Notes under the pieces: model-generated
What the model saw: the letters and a program-made list of their open reading frames with translations, nothing else
Databases searched by the model: none
Told to the model about the DNA's origin: nothing
Made by a program: the position numbers and the translations under genes
Source: Bin87 sp034421995
Lineage (GTDB): Bacteria > Chloroflexota > Dehalococcoidia > Lucifugimonadales > UBA3495
DNA length: 49,079 bases
Direction of reading: 5' to 3'
Assembly (NCBI GenBank): GCA_034421995.1
Contig: DAOUJY010000137.1
Span: 1 to 49,079, forward strand
Shown: positions 8,094 through 21,522 of the stretch, piece by piece
Layout: each line of letters begins with the position of its first letter
Numbering within the stretch: position 1 is the first letter of the stretch

Positions 8094-9053
8094 CTAGGCG
8101 ATGCTGGCTTTGCCGATGATGTCCCTAATGCCCCCTACCTCCCACTGCGTCAGCAATTCTTGCAACTCGGCGAGGATGCGGAAGGGGGCGTTCAGATCCG
8201 CCAGGTTCGCGCTGCCGATCTGAACCGCCGTCGCGCCCGCCATCAGGAACTCGGCGGCGTCGCGCCCGGTCATCACGCCACCCACGCCGATGATGGGGAC
8301 GTCAACGGCCTGGGCGGCCTTATGCACCAAGGCGACGGAGATGGGCCGCAGGGCCGGCCCGGAGAGGCCCCCGTAGCCCGTGCCCAGGGTGGCCCGACCA
8401 GTGTCCACGTCGATGTGCATCGCTGGGACGGTGTTGGATATGGTCAGGGCGTCGGCTCCAGCGTCCACGGCGGCGTGGGCTATCTCCGTTATATCCGGTA
8501 CGTTGGGCGACAGCTTGGCCCATATGGGCCGGTCGGCCTGGCGGCGGACCCCGGCGACCGCGTCTTCGGTAAGGCGCGGATGGTGGCTGAACATCGCCCC
8601 ATCGTCAACATTGGGGCAACTCAGGTTCAACTCGATGGCGGCGAATCCCTTCACGCCGCGGGTCATCGCGGCCATCTCTTCCCACTGTTCAGGACTGTCG
8701 CCGGCCATGCTCATGACGATGTTGGCAGCCATGGTCGCCCAACGGGGGGCCAAATCGGTCATGGCGGCCTCGATCCCCGGGTTGGTCAGTCCAATGGAGT
8801 TCAGCAGGGTGGTTTCTCCGGCGGCCAATCCTTCCCGAAATGAAGTGGGGAACCAACGGGGTTCCGGGTTACCGCGCCTGGCGTGGCGGGTGAAGGTCTT
8901 GGGCAGCACGGCGCCCAACGAGGCCAGGGGAGCATCAACGTCGATGCCCCTGCCGTAACCGTCGTAGCCGAAGGTGCCCGACGCGATCATAACCGGATTG
9001 TTCAACAGCAACCCCGGTTTCCTTGCGGGCGCCAGATCCACCGACAGGTCCAT
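8094..9053 (-). CDS. pyrD: dihydroorotate dehydrogenase, class 1B catalytic subunit
   Basis: FMN enzyme that oxidises dihydroorotate to orotate in pyrimidine synthesis. The 319 residues fit class 1B: the catalytic base is Cys146 in ELNLSCPNV, and the phosphate-binding loops GVGGVMTG and AVQIGSANL are near the C-terminus. Class 1B normally pairs with PyrK (FAD/2Fe-2S); no pyrK lies beside it here. It follows rpoC on the same strand, separated by an 87-base gap holding a perfect palindrome. Confidence 0.92.
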   Translation of the reverse strand: MDLSVDLAPARKPGLLLNNPVMIASGTFGYDGYGRGIDVDAPLASLGAVLPKTFTRHARRGNPEPRWFPTSFREGLAAGETTLLNSIGLTNPGIEAAMTDLAPRWATMAANIVMSMAGDSPEQWEEMAAMTRGVKGFAAIELNLSCPNVDDGAMFSHHPRLTEDAVAGVRRQADRPIWAKLSPNVPDITEIAHAAVDAGADALTISNTVPAMHIDVDTGRATLGTGYGGLSGPALRPISVALVHKAAQAVDVPIIGVGGVMTGRDAAEFLMAGATAVQIGSANLADLNAPFRILAELQELLTQWEVGGIRDIIGKASIA

Positions 9054-9085
9054 AGTGGTGTCAATCTCCGTTGCAAGCGTTAATT

Positions 9086-9111
9086 TAGGGGCGAATGATT
9101 ATTCGCCCCTA
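9086..9111. repeat. perfect 11-bp palindromic repeat between rpoC and pyrD
   Basis: TAGGGGCGAAT at 9086-9096 and ATTCGCCCCTA at 9101-9111 pair perfectly across a GATT loop. Neither side carries a run of T, so it is a poor intrinsic terminator; it looks like an interspersed palindrome with a decayed copy at 7451. It might still act in RNA processing between rpoC and pyrD. Confidence 0.7.
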
Positions 9112-9140
9112 CGGTTGAAGACGGCTTGTCCCGAAGGACA

Positions 9141-12100
9141 TCACAATTGCGGGATATCCTCGTCCTCCTCTTCGAAGGGCGAGAAGACCCGTGACGCCGT
9201 CAACTCGACTTCCCGGTCTATTTCGGAATCGTTGTCGGTCAGGGACTGGGCCCGCCGCAACAACTCGTCCTCTTCCTCAGCAGTGCGGATCTGGAAACCC
9301 GCGTCGCCGAAGCCGCCGCCCTCGCCCAAAGGCGTTGCCGGCGTGCCGGAGATGATCTCATCGTCAACTATGCCTTGCGAAATATCCAACGGTCCGCCCT
9401 GGCCTTCCGGCAGTTCGTCGCCGGAGAGCCACGGTGGCATCATCTCCCGTTCGTAATCCTCCAGGGCTTCGCGCAGGGCGAAAGCGTTCTCGGCCTCGAT
9501 CAGGGATTCCAACCGCGCCGGAATCAGGCGGCCGATGATGACGTTTTCCTTGAGACCCCGCAGCCAGTCCCGGTCGCTGGCCACGGCGGCCATGGTCAGT
9601 ACCTTGGTAGTTTCCTGGAAGGAAGCCTTGGACAGGAAGCTGTCCGTGGTCAACGCCGCCTTGGATACTCCCAACAGCAGGGTCTTGGCGGTGGCAGGTT
9701 CTCCACCTTCGGCCAGCACCTGGGCGTTCTGATCCTGGAAGCGGAACTTGTCCACCACGTCGTCGCGGATGAACTCGGTATCGCCGGCCGTTTCCACCTG
9801 GACGCGGCGCAGCATCTGCCGCAGGATCACCTCGATGTGCTTGTCGTGGATGCTGACGCCCTGGGAGCGGTACACCTCCTGAACTTCGTCCACCAGGTAG
9901 TGCTGGAGGCCCTCCAGGCCTCGCACATCCAGCAACTCCCGCAGATCCAGAGGGCCATCCACCAGGGCCTCGCCCGCCATGACCTGCTGGCCGTCACTGA
10001 CCTTGAGCGTCATCTGTCCGCTGACATCGTAAGCTCGGGATTCCTCCTCGCGCCAGACGACCGTGATGCCATCGGCGGAGACTTCCGCCTCACCCAGGAA
10101 ATCTGAGCGTATCTCATGCACCACATTGGCGCTGACCAGGGCATTGCCCGGGTCGGCCTCGCCGCCACCGGAGGCATCGGTATTGAGAACGACGGCCAGC
10201 AGTTTGCCTTCCGAAACCGGTTCGCCCGGCTCCACCAGGCGGATTGCGCCCGGGGGAAGAGCATAGTCATGACGCTCCTCTTCATCGTAGATGACGCGGA
10301 TGCGGCGGGAGCCGTTGGGGTCCTCTTCTATGGAAACGATGCCGTCGATGTGGGTCAGCACGCCCACGCCCTTGGGGGGGCGCACCTCGAACAGTTCCTG
10401 CACTCGGGGCAAACCCGTGGTGATGTCGGAGCCGGCGATGCCGCCGGTGTGGAAGGTGCGCATGGTGAGCTGGGTGCCCGGCTCGCCGATGCTTTGGGCC
10501 GCGATGACGCCGACGGCCTGGCCGATCTCCACCACTTGACCGGTGGCCGGCAACCGTCCGTAACACATCTGGCAGATGCCCCGGCGGGTCTGGCAGGTCA
10601 GCGGCGAACGGACGGGCACGCGGTCGATGCCGGCGTCACGGATGGCATCGGCGATTTCCTCGTCAATCATCTCGTTGCGGTCAACGATGATTTCACCGCT
10701 CTCCGGGTGGGCGATGACGTCGCCGGCCATGCGCCCCAGGATCCGTTCGGGCAGGCTGCCCAGGTTGGAGTCATCGGGGCGGGGCTCCACGTAGAAGGGC
10801 TCGGCGAACTCACAGTCGTTTTCCTGGACGATGACCTCCTGGGAAACGTCCACCAGGCGGCGGGTCAGGTAGCCGCTGTCGGCGGTTCGCAGCGCCGTGT
10901 CCGTCAGTCCCTTGCGCGCCCCGTGGGTGGAGATGAAGTATTCCAGGGCGGTCAGGCCCTCGCGGAAGCTGGACTTGACCGGACGCTCGATAATGTGTCC
11001 TTCGGGGTCGCTCATCAGGCCGCGCATACCGGCCATCTGCTTGATCTGCGAGATGTTTCCTTTGGCGCCGGACTTCGCCATGACGGCCACGCCGCCATAG
11101 CTGTTGCCTTCAAGCCCCTCCTGCACCAGCTCTTCCATTGCGTCGGAAGCGGCCGTCCAAGTATCGATGATGCGCTCGTACTTCTCCTCTTCCGTCATCA
11201 TTCCCATCATGAAGTTGTCTTCGTGCTCAGCCACTTTCTGGCCGGCGGATTCCAGGATGTCCTGCTTGCGCTCCGACACCTGGATGTCGTTGATGGCGAT
11301 GGTGATGCCGGACTTGGTAGCGTAGAAGAAGCCGATTTCCTTGATCCGGTCCAGGGCCCGGGCCGTTTCCTCATTGCTGAGGCTCCGGTAAAGCTCCGAG
11401 GTGAGATCCTTGATGGCGCCCCGGTCCATCAGTTTATTTTTGAACCCCAGGGATTCGGGGATGGCCTCGTTGAAGATGAGCCGTCCCATGGTGGTTCGCT
11501 CAACCTTGCCCTCCATGCCGTCCACTTTCAACACCGTAATCGGCGCCCGCAGATCAATCTGACCATCGGAGTAGGCGATGCGAGCCTCGTGGATGTCGTA
11601 GAACACTCCGCCGGCGCCCTTGGCGTCGGGAGCCTCTTCGGTGAGGTAATAACAGCCCATCACCATATCGAGGGTTGGCGCCACCAAGGGGTCGCCCGAC
11701 GCCGGGGACAGCATGTTGTTGGTGCTCAACATCACCGAGCCCGTTTCGTTCACCGCCATGGCGGACAGGGGCACGTGAACCGCCATCTGGTCACCATCGA
11801 AGTCGGCGTTGAACGCGGAGCACACCAGCGGGTGCAACTGAATGGCGCTGTCCTCGACCAGCACGGGCCAGAAGGCCTGGATACCCAGTCGGTGCAACGT
11901 GGGGGCGCGGTTGAGCATTACCGGGCGTTCCTTGATGACGCTTTCCAGTATGGGCCAGACTTCGGGCGAGGAACGTTCGACCATGCGCTTGGCCGCCTTG
12001 ATGTTGGGCGCCAGCGCATTGAGCACCAGCCGGTGCATCACGAAGGGTTTGAACAGTTCCAGCGCCATGCGCTTGGGCAGTCCGCACTGGTCCATCTTCA

Positions 12101-14351
12101 GCTCGGGACCAACCACGATCACCGAGCGGCCCGAGTAGTCCACACGCTTGCCCAGCAGGTTCTGGCGGAAGCGGCCCTGTTTGCCCTTGAGCAGGTCGCT
12201 GAGCGACTTCAGCGCGTGGTCGCGCTTGCCCTTCACCGCCTTGCCCTGCCGTCCGTTGTCGATCAGCGAGTCCACGGCCTCTTGCAGCATCCGCTTTTCG
12301 TTGCGGATCATCAGGCCCGGCGCCCTCATGCTGGCAAAACGCTTGAGCCGATGGTTGCGGGACAGGACCCGGCGATACAGGTCATTGAGGTCGCTGGTGG
12401 CGAACCGTCCGCCATCCAACTGAACCATGGGGCGCAACTCGGGCGGCAGCACCGGCAGGACGGTCATGATCATGTCCTGCATCCGGTTTTCACTGCGCCG
12501 GAAGGTCTCCAGCAGGCGCATCCGCTTGCCGGCTTTGGTGCGAATTTGAGAGGACGTGGCGCGCATCTCAAGTTCGGTGTAGTATCGTTCCTGGTCCAAA
12601 TCCAGGTCCAGGAGCTTGAGGAAATCCAGAACCGGCTCCGCTCCCATGTCGGCGTCGAAGGCCTCTCCCCAGAAGGGCTTGAGGCGGTCGTAACGATTAG
12701 TGGAGAGCGTGGTGAGATGGAGCCCGAGGGAGCCGCTGCGGGCGATGTAGAACTCATCGGGCAGCTCCTCATCGTCTCGCGCCGACGCCGGCAGTTTCAA
12801 GTCCTCCCAGAGCCAATCGAGGTCGGCGGTCCGGGGGCGCTGGGTCGGGTCCCAGCGCAGCCAACGCATCGCCTGGATGAGGTCCACGGCTTCCCGGCGC
12901 CGCTCCGCAATGGCGCGAAGCAGGTAACTGTCCACACTGGCGATCAGATCACGGATGACCTGCAACTGCTGCCGACAATTGTTGATGGTCTCCTGACGTT
13001 CCTCCGGAGTAGTGATGCCGGCGATGGCATCGGTGTGTGACTCCAGATTGGAGACGGCTTTTACTTCATCGCTATCGGCCTGCAACCGCTCCAGCAAGGC
13101 AGTGAATGCCGGCACGTTCCAGCCCCGGCCTTCCGGGTTGTCTTCGGAACGACGGTAGTTCCAACCGCGCACCGCCTGCTCCACTGCGGCCAGGGAATGG
13201 TGTATTTCGGCCAGGTCGTCGGACAGTCGTTGCCGCACGGCGGAATCAAAGGATTGTGGCGCAATGCGGCCAATGGCCTCGGCCAAAGCGTCCAGCGCCG
13301 GCGCGATCAGCTCGCCATGAACCGCGTTAATGTCAGCCTGCAATCGCTCTGCGGCGTCCGCCAGGTCGTCCTCGCGCGCTTCGCTGGGATCATCGCGCCA
13401 GGCGTTGAAGGCGGCAACCACCGCCTGAGCATGGCGCTGCTGTTCGTCCAGCGCGTCAACGACGGGCAGGCTGCCGTGGTGGAGCCTGGAAATCGCGGCG
13501 GCCACCGGATCGCCTTCAATAGCGGCCAAGGCCAGGTTGTCTGCGGAATCGACGACTCCCTGGGCCAGCAGCAATCGGCCCACCTCACGGGCGGCCCGCT
13601 CCGCCGCAGCGCCGGCTGGCGCCAGGGCGATCAGGCTCTCGAGTTCTCCGGTGAAATCCCCGGCGGCGGCGGCCGGGGCGTCGATGAGGCGAGCCAGCGA
13701 CGCTTGAGCCTCGCTGAGCGCCCGGGCATAGGCGGCCGGGGACTGGGCGATGATGAAGGAGGCCTCGTGGATCCGGCTCTCCAGCTCCCAGCCGGCCACG
13801 CAGTCGGCGATGCGCTGCAAAGCGGCTTCGGCGGCCGCTATCGGTGCGCCCCGGAGTTCGTCCACTTCGTTGGTGTGGCGCTCCAATTGCTCGCGCATCA
13901 GGTCGATGTCAACCTGGTTGATGACGTAAGCGGAGTAGTAAAGCGCCCGGGTAAGGTCCGACAGCTTGAGGTCCAACACCAGGCTCATCACGCTGGGGGT
14001 ATTTTTGACGAACCAGATGTTCGCCACCGGGGCCGCCAGCGCGATGTGTCCCAGCCGCTGCCGGCGCACGTTGGCCCTGGTCACCTCAACTCCGCACCGG
14101 TCGCACACTACGCCCTTGTATTTCTGGCGCTTGTACTTCCCGCACTGGCATTCCCAGTCCTTGGTGGGCCCGAAGATCTTCTCGCAGAACAGCCCGTCCT
14201 TTTCGGGCCGCTGGGTGCGGTAGTTGATAGTCTCGCCCTTCTGCACCTCCCCGGAGGACCAACCGATGATCTGCTCCGGTGAGGCGATGGAAATGCGGAT
14301 AGCGTTGAAATCGGAGGAGGTGGATTCCCGGTTGTCCAGCATCCTGACCAT
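9141..14351 (-). CDS. rpoC: RNA polymerase subunit beta' with large N-terminal insertion
   Basis: Largest catalytic subunit of RNA polymerase. N-terminal zinc site C68, C70, C83, C86; active-site NADFDGD at about 848-854; bridge-helix/trigger-loop region and the second Cys cluster (ENDCEF, CQTRRGICQMCYG) are present. Length is 1736 residues against roughly 1300-1400 in many bacteria. The excess is mostly one block at about residues 150-555 (DNA about 12690-13905), between YVINQVDID and FWGEAFDADMGAEP. It is Ala/Glu/Arg-rich and looks helical. Other lineages, such as Thermus, carry insertions at this site, but this one does not look like their beta-barrel repeats by eye. The ATG follows the rpoB stop by two bases. 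The acidic tail ends EEEDEDIPQL. Confidence 0.97.
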   Translation of the reverse strand: MVRMLDNRESTSSDFNAIRISIASPEQIIGWSSGEVQKGETINYRTQRPEKDGLFCEKIFGPTKDWECQCGKYKRQKYKGVVCDRCGVEVTRANVRRQRLGHIALAAPVANIWFVKNTPSVMSLVLDLKLSDLTRALYYSAYVINQVDIDLMREQLERHTNEVDELRGAPIAAAEAALQRIADCVAGWELESRIHEASFIIAQSPAAYARALSEAQASLARLIDAPAAAAGDFTGELESLIALAPAGAAAERAAREVGRLLLAQGVVDSADNLALAAIEGDPVAAAISRLHHGSLPVVDALDEQQRHAQAVVAAFNAWRDDPSEAREDDLADAAERLQADINAVHGELIAPALDALAEAIGRIAPQSFDSAVRQRLSDDLAEIHHSLAAVEQAVRGWNYRRSEDNPEGRGWNVPAFTALLERLQADSDEVKAVSNLESHTDAIAGITTPEERQETINNCRQQLQVIRDLIASVDSYLLRAIAERRREAVDLIQAMRWLRWDPTQRPRTADLDWLWEDLKLPASARDDEELPDEFYIARSGSLGLHLTTLSTNRYDRLKPFWGEAFDADMGAEPVLDFLKLLDLDLDQERYYTELEMRATSSQIRTKAGKRMRLLETFRRSENRMQDMIMTVLPVLPPELRPMVQLDGGRFATSDLNDLYRRVLSRNHRLKRFASMRAPGLMIRNEKRMLQEAVDSLIDNGRQGKAVKGKRDHALKSLSDLLKGKQGRFRQNLLGKRVDYSGRSVIVVGPELKMDQCGLPKRMALELFKPFVMHRLVLNALAPNIKAAKRMVERSSPEVWPILESVIKERPVMLNRAPTLHRLGIQAFWPVLVEDSAIQLHPLVCSAFNADFDGDQMAVHVPLSAMAVNETGSVMLSTNNMLSPASGDPLVAPTLDMVMGCYYLTEEAPDAKGAGGVFYDIHEARIAYSDGQIDLRAPITVLKVDGMEGKVERTTMGRLIFNEAIPESLGFKNKLMDRGAIKDLTSELYRSLSNEETARALDRIKEIGFFYATKSGITIAINDIQVSERKQDILESAGQKVAEHEDNFMMGMMTEEEKYERIIDTWTAASDAMEELVQEGLEGNSYGGVAVMAKSGAKGNISQIKQMAGMRGLMSDPEGHIIERPVKSSFREGLTALEYFISTHGARKGLTDTALRTADSGYLTRRLVDVSQEVIVQENDCEFAEPFYVEPRPDDSNLGSLPERILGRMAGDVIAHPESGEIIVDRNEMIDEEIADAIRDAGIDRVPVRSPLTCQTRRGICQMCYGRLPATGQVVEIGQAVGVIAAQSIGEPGTQLTMRTFHTGGIAGSDITTGLPRVQELFEVRPPKGVGVLTHIDGIVSIEEDPNGSRRIRVIYDEEERHDYALPPGAIRLVEPGEPVSEGKLLAVVLNTDASGGGEADPGNALVSANVVHEIRSDFLGEAEVSADGITVVWREEESRAYDVSGQMTLKVSDGQQVMAGEALVDGPLDLRELLDVRGLEGLQHYLVDEVQEVYRSQGVSIHDKHIEVILRQMLRRVQVETAGDTEFIRDDVVDKFRFQDQNAQVLAEGGEPATAKTLLLGVSKAALTTDSFLSKASFQETTKVLTMAAVASDRDWLRGLKENVIIGRLIPARLESLIEAENAFALREALEDYEREMMPPWLSGDELPEGQGGPLDISQGIVDDEIISGTPATPLGEGGGFGDAGFQIRTAEEEDELLRRAQSLTDNDSEIDREVELTASRVFSPFEEEDEDIPQL

Positions 14352-14353
14352 GT

Positions 14354-18904
<4,551 letters not shown>

Positions 18905-19101
18905 AAATCGACCCTCCTGGTGGGCGCGCGGCGGTTCTTTAACGGCATTTGACCTGCCCCACAGCGATACACCAATAGACACGAAGATTCGGCCCGCCAA
19001 CAGTGGGCAAGCCGAATCACAGGATTAGTTAGCGCTGAGGGAGCAGGCGAAAATTCGGAAAAGTCGTAGCCACTGGATTTCTGTACATTATGGACGCATC
19101 C

Positions 19102-19131
19102 AGCCTACACAGAATCCAGGCGTTTTGTCAA
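19102..19131 (-). promoter_or_regulatory. sigma70-type promoter candidate for rpoBC
   Basis: On the minus strand TTGACA (19131-19126) and TAGGCT (19107-19102) are 18 bases apart. It lies between the rpoB start and the membrane gene ending at 19185, giving rpoB a leader of about 190 bases. Confidence 0.55.
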
Positions 19132-19184
19132 CCGCGTGGTTGTCAGGAATCGTGATTATCAGCCATACGCCGTGAGACGAGACT

Positions 19185-19718
19185 TTAGGCGTCGTCGGGT
19201 GGGGGTTCGTTGAAAGGTTCGCCATTGGCCTCGGCTACCAGGCGACGGCTGTTCCATTCTCGCCAACGCGCATTAGTCTCGGCCCGGCCCTGTTCCCGGC
19301 CCTGTTCCCGACCCTCTTCCCGGCCCTCTTCCCGGCTGGCAGTGCGCATGGCCTCGAGTCGCTGTCGTGCTTCTTCCTCGCGTTGTCGCGCCTCTTCCGC
19401 TCTCTTTCGCCTAAGCGGCTCAACGTACTTCCGGTCCAACCAATCAGCGATCACCATAGTAGTTCGTATCACCTCCGTCAGAATGATGCTCAGCCCGAGG
19501 GCTGCGCCACTGGCCAACGCAAAACCACTCACAACCAGGTATGCGGCGCCGGCTGGCCCGTTCTCGTCCGCCTTGGTAATCGCGTACCATATTACCACCG
19601 CATAGCCCACCAGGCTCAACGCGGTAAATATGGGGAAGCCGATGCGGAGCCATGGGCGAGGCAGGCTCAACAGGGTTTCCCGAGGATCCTCCCCCGGCGG
19701 CATGGAGCCGGTACTCAC
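19185..19718 (-). CDS. small membrane protein with C-terminal EGR coiled coil
   Basis: A 177-residue protein, probably starting at the GTG preceded by GAGGG 13 bases after the fumC stop (or the ATG at 19703). Two membrane helices (PIFTALSLVGYAVVIWYAI; AYLVVSGFALASGAALGLSI), then a highly charged helix (RRKRAEEARQREEEARQRLE) and an EEGREEGREQGREQGRAE run. The run is coded by four 12-base direct repeats at 19286-19333, so its length can change by slippage. The charged part is probably cytoplasmic. No known function; the gene at 29972 has the same design. Confidence 0.65.
   Translation of the reverse strand: MSTGSMPPGEDPRETLLSLPRPWLRIGFPIFTALSLVGYAVVIWYAITKADENGPAGAAYLVVSGFALASGAALGLSIILTEVIRTTMVIADWLDRKYVEPLRRKRAEEARQREEEARQRLEAMRTASREEGREEGREQGREQGRAETNARWREWNSRRLVAEANGEPFNEPPPDDA
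19286..19333. repeat. four 12-bp tandem repeats inside a coding region
   Basis: Units GGCCCTGTTCCC, GGCCCTGTTCCC, GACCCTCTTCCC and GGCCCTCTTCCC on the plus strand encode the EEGREEGREQGREQ helix on the minus strand. The 12-base period keeps the frame. Confidence 0.85.
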
Positions 19719-19730
19719 TGTCCCTCGTGG

Positions 19731-21146
19731 CTAACCGCCGCCGCCCCGAACCTCCAGGCTGGGCTTGGTCATCTCCTCCGGGTTGAGCAGAGCGTCCAGT
19801 TCGGCCTCGCTGAGCGAAGTATCAGTCCGCGCGATTTCGCGGATGGTCATCCCGGTTTCCGCCGCCTTTTTGGCGATCCCGGCTGCCGCGTCATACCCGA
19901 TGGACGGCGCCAGCGCCGTACCCAGCATCAAGCCTTTTTCCACCATTGCCGGCCCGGTGTCGGTGGCCGTGATGCCCACCACGCATTGATCCGCGAAGTT
20001 CTGCGCCGACGCGGCCAGCAGGGACACCGACTGCAACAGGTTGTAGGCGGCCAGCGGCATCATGGTGTTCAGCTCGAAATAGCCACCGGCGCCGGCCAGG
20101 GCCACCGCGGCATCGTTGCCCACCACGTGAGCCGCCACCTGGATCACCGACTCCGAAATCACCGGGTTCACCTTGCCCGGCATGATGCTGCTGCCGGGCT
20201 GCACCTCCGGGACGTTGATCTCGCCCAGGCCGGCCCGGGGGCCGCAGCCCAGGAAACGAATGTCATTGGCGATCTTGTGCAGGCTGATGGCCACCGTCTT
20301 CAGCTGGCCGCTGGCCTCCACGATGCCGTCCAGGGCCGACTGGGCCTGGAAGTGGTTGCCGGTTTCCCGGATGGTCACCCCGGTCATTTCCTGCAAACGG
20401 GCGCAGGTGCGTTGGGAGGACTCCGGGTGGGTGTTGACTCCGGTGCCCACCGCCGTGCCGCCCAGGGCGACCTCGGCCAGCGCGTCCTGGGCGCGGCGCA
20501 CGCGAGTGATGCTGTATTCCGCCTGCCCGGCATAGCCGCTGAACTCCTGACCCAAGCGGACCGGCGTGGCGTCCTGGAGGTGAGTACGCCCGGTTTTGAC
20601 AATCGGCCAGAACTCGTCGGCTTTGGCTTGCAAGGAAACCCGGAGGGATTCCAAGGCCGGTATCAAATCCTCCTTCATACCCAGCAGGGCCGCCAGGTGA
20701 ATGGCCGTGGGGATCACGTCGTTGGAAGACTGCCCCAGGTTGACGTGGTCGTTGGGGTGTACCAGACGGGATCCAAGGTCGCCGCCCAGGATCTGCGAAG
20801 CCCGGTTGGCGATGACCTCGTTGGCGTTGGTGTTGGTGGAAGTCCCAGAGCCGGTCTGGAAGATGTCCAGCACAAAGTGGGCGTCGTGCTTGCCGTCCGC
20901 CACTTCCTGGGCCGCCTCCACGATGGCTTCGCCCACCGTGGGGTCAAGGACTCCCAGGTCCATATTGGTCCGCGCCGCCGCCAACTTGATGAGACCCAAA
21001 GCGCGGATGAACTGCCGGGGAAAGCGGAGGTCGCTGATGGGGAAGTTGAGCACGGCCCGCATGGTGGACGCGCCGTAGAGCGCGTCGGCAGGCACCTCCA
21101 TTTCGCCCATGGAGTCGCGTTCGATACGAGTTTCCGATGTAGTCAT
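19731..21146 (-). CDS. fumC: class II fumarate hydratase
   Basis: Interconverts fumarate and malate in the TCA cycle; homotetramer of the aspartase/fumarase superfamily. Signature GSSIMPGKVNP at 318-328 and catalytic base region GRTHLQDATP with H189; TGSGTSTNTNANEV near residue 98 is the substrate-binding loop. The 471 residues are close to the usual 465. The ATG at 21146 is preferred to the upstream GTG at 21185 because family homology starts there. Aspartate ammonia-lyase is the main alternative. Lies 83 bases downstream of hicA. Confidence 0.9.
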   Translation of the reverse strand: MTTSETRIERDSMGEMEVPADALYGASTMRAVLNFPISDLRFPRQFIRALGLIKLAAARTNMDLGVLDPTVGEAIVEAAQEVADGKHDAHFVLDIFQTGSGTSTNTNANEVIANRASQILGGDLGSRLVHPNDHVNLGQSSNDVIPTAIHLAALLGMKEDLIPALESLRVSLQAKADEFWPIVKTGRTHLQDATPVRLGQEFSGYAGQAEYSITRVRRAQDALAEVALGGTAVGTGVNTHPESSQRTCARLQEMTGVTIRETGNHFQAQSALDGIVEASGQLKTVAISLHKIANDIRFLGCGPRAGLGEINVPEVQPGSSIMPGKVNPVISESVIQVAAHVVGNDAAVALAGAGGYFELNTMMPLAAYNLLQSVSLLAASAQNFADQCVVGITATDTGPAMVEKGLMLGTALAPSIGYDAAAGIAKKAAETGMTIREIARTDTSLSEAELDALLNPEEMTKPSLEVRGGGG

Positions 21147-21228
21147 TTTCTGGCGCCGTCCTCTGAATAAGGTTTCGATTGTCACTCAGTCTAGCATCCT
21201 ACGCCGGCGTGGGTTTCTCCAAGTCAAA

Positions 21229-21522
21229 CTAATCCGCCATTCCGTACACCTCTCGACGAATGCGTCGGGCGTTTCGGCGGCGGCCACTGCCGGCCAGCCC
21301 CATGAACTGCTCTCTGGTAATATCGGCCGATTCAATATTTTTCCCCAAAGTCATAGGGTCCATGTCGGTACGACGATGGTCGGGAAGATTAAGGCGAACT
21401 CCCGGCAGTTTGGGATGCGTCAAGAAGTGATGCGAACCTTCTTGCCCGTCATCTTGCCAGCCAATCCTTTTGAACCGGGCAATTGCCTCGTTGAAAGAAA
21501 CTCCGATGACGAAGGGTGGCAT
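21229..21522 (-). CDS. hicA: HicA-like toxin
   Basis: A 97-residue protein from the ATG at 21522, which overlaps the hicB stop (TAATG), implying translational coupling. HicA toxins are small dsRBD-fold mRNA interferases; here the catalytic-His neighbourhood is GSHHFLTHP, followed by the beta strand VRLNLPDH and the C-terminal helix ADITREQFMGL. It is longer than typical HicA (about 60-80 residues), with a basic tail RRRNARRIRREVYG. The longer open frame upstream is antitoxin sequence in another frame. Confidence 0.8.
   Translation of the reverse strand: MPPFVIGVSFNEAIARFKRIGWQDDGQEGSHHFLTHPKLPGVRLNLPDHRRTDMDPMTLGKNIESADITREQFMGLAGSGRRRNARRIRREVYGMAD

Noticed and set aside
10116..13040. 974-codon open frame antisense to rpoC
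   Set aside because: Composition (His, Gln, Gly and Val runs without domains) is that of a shadow frame opposite a GC-rich gene; no ribosome site.
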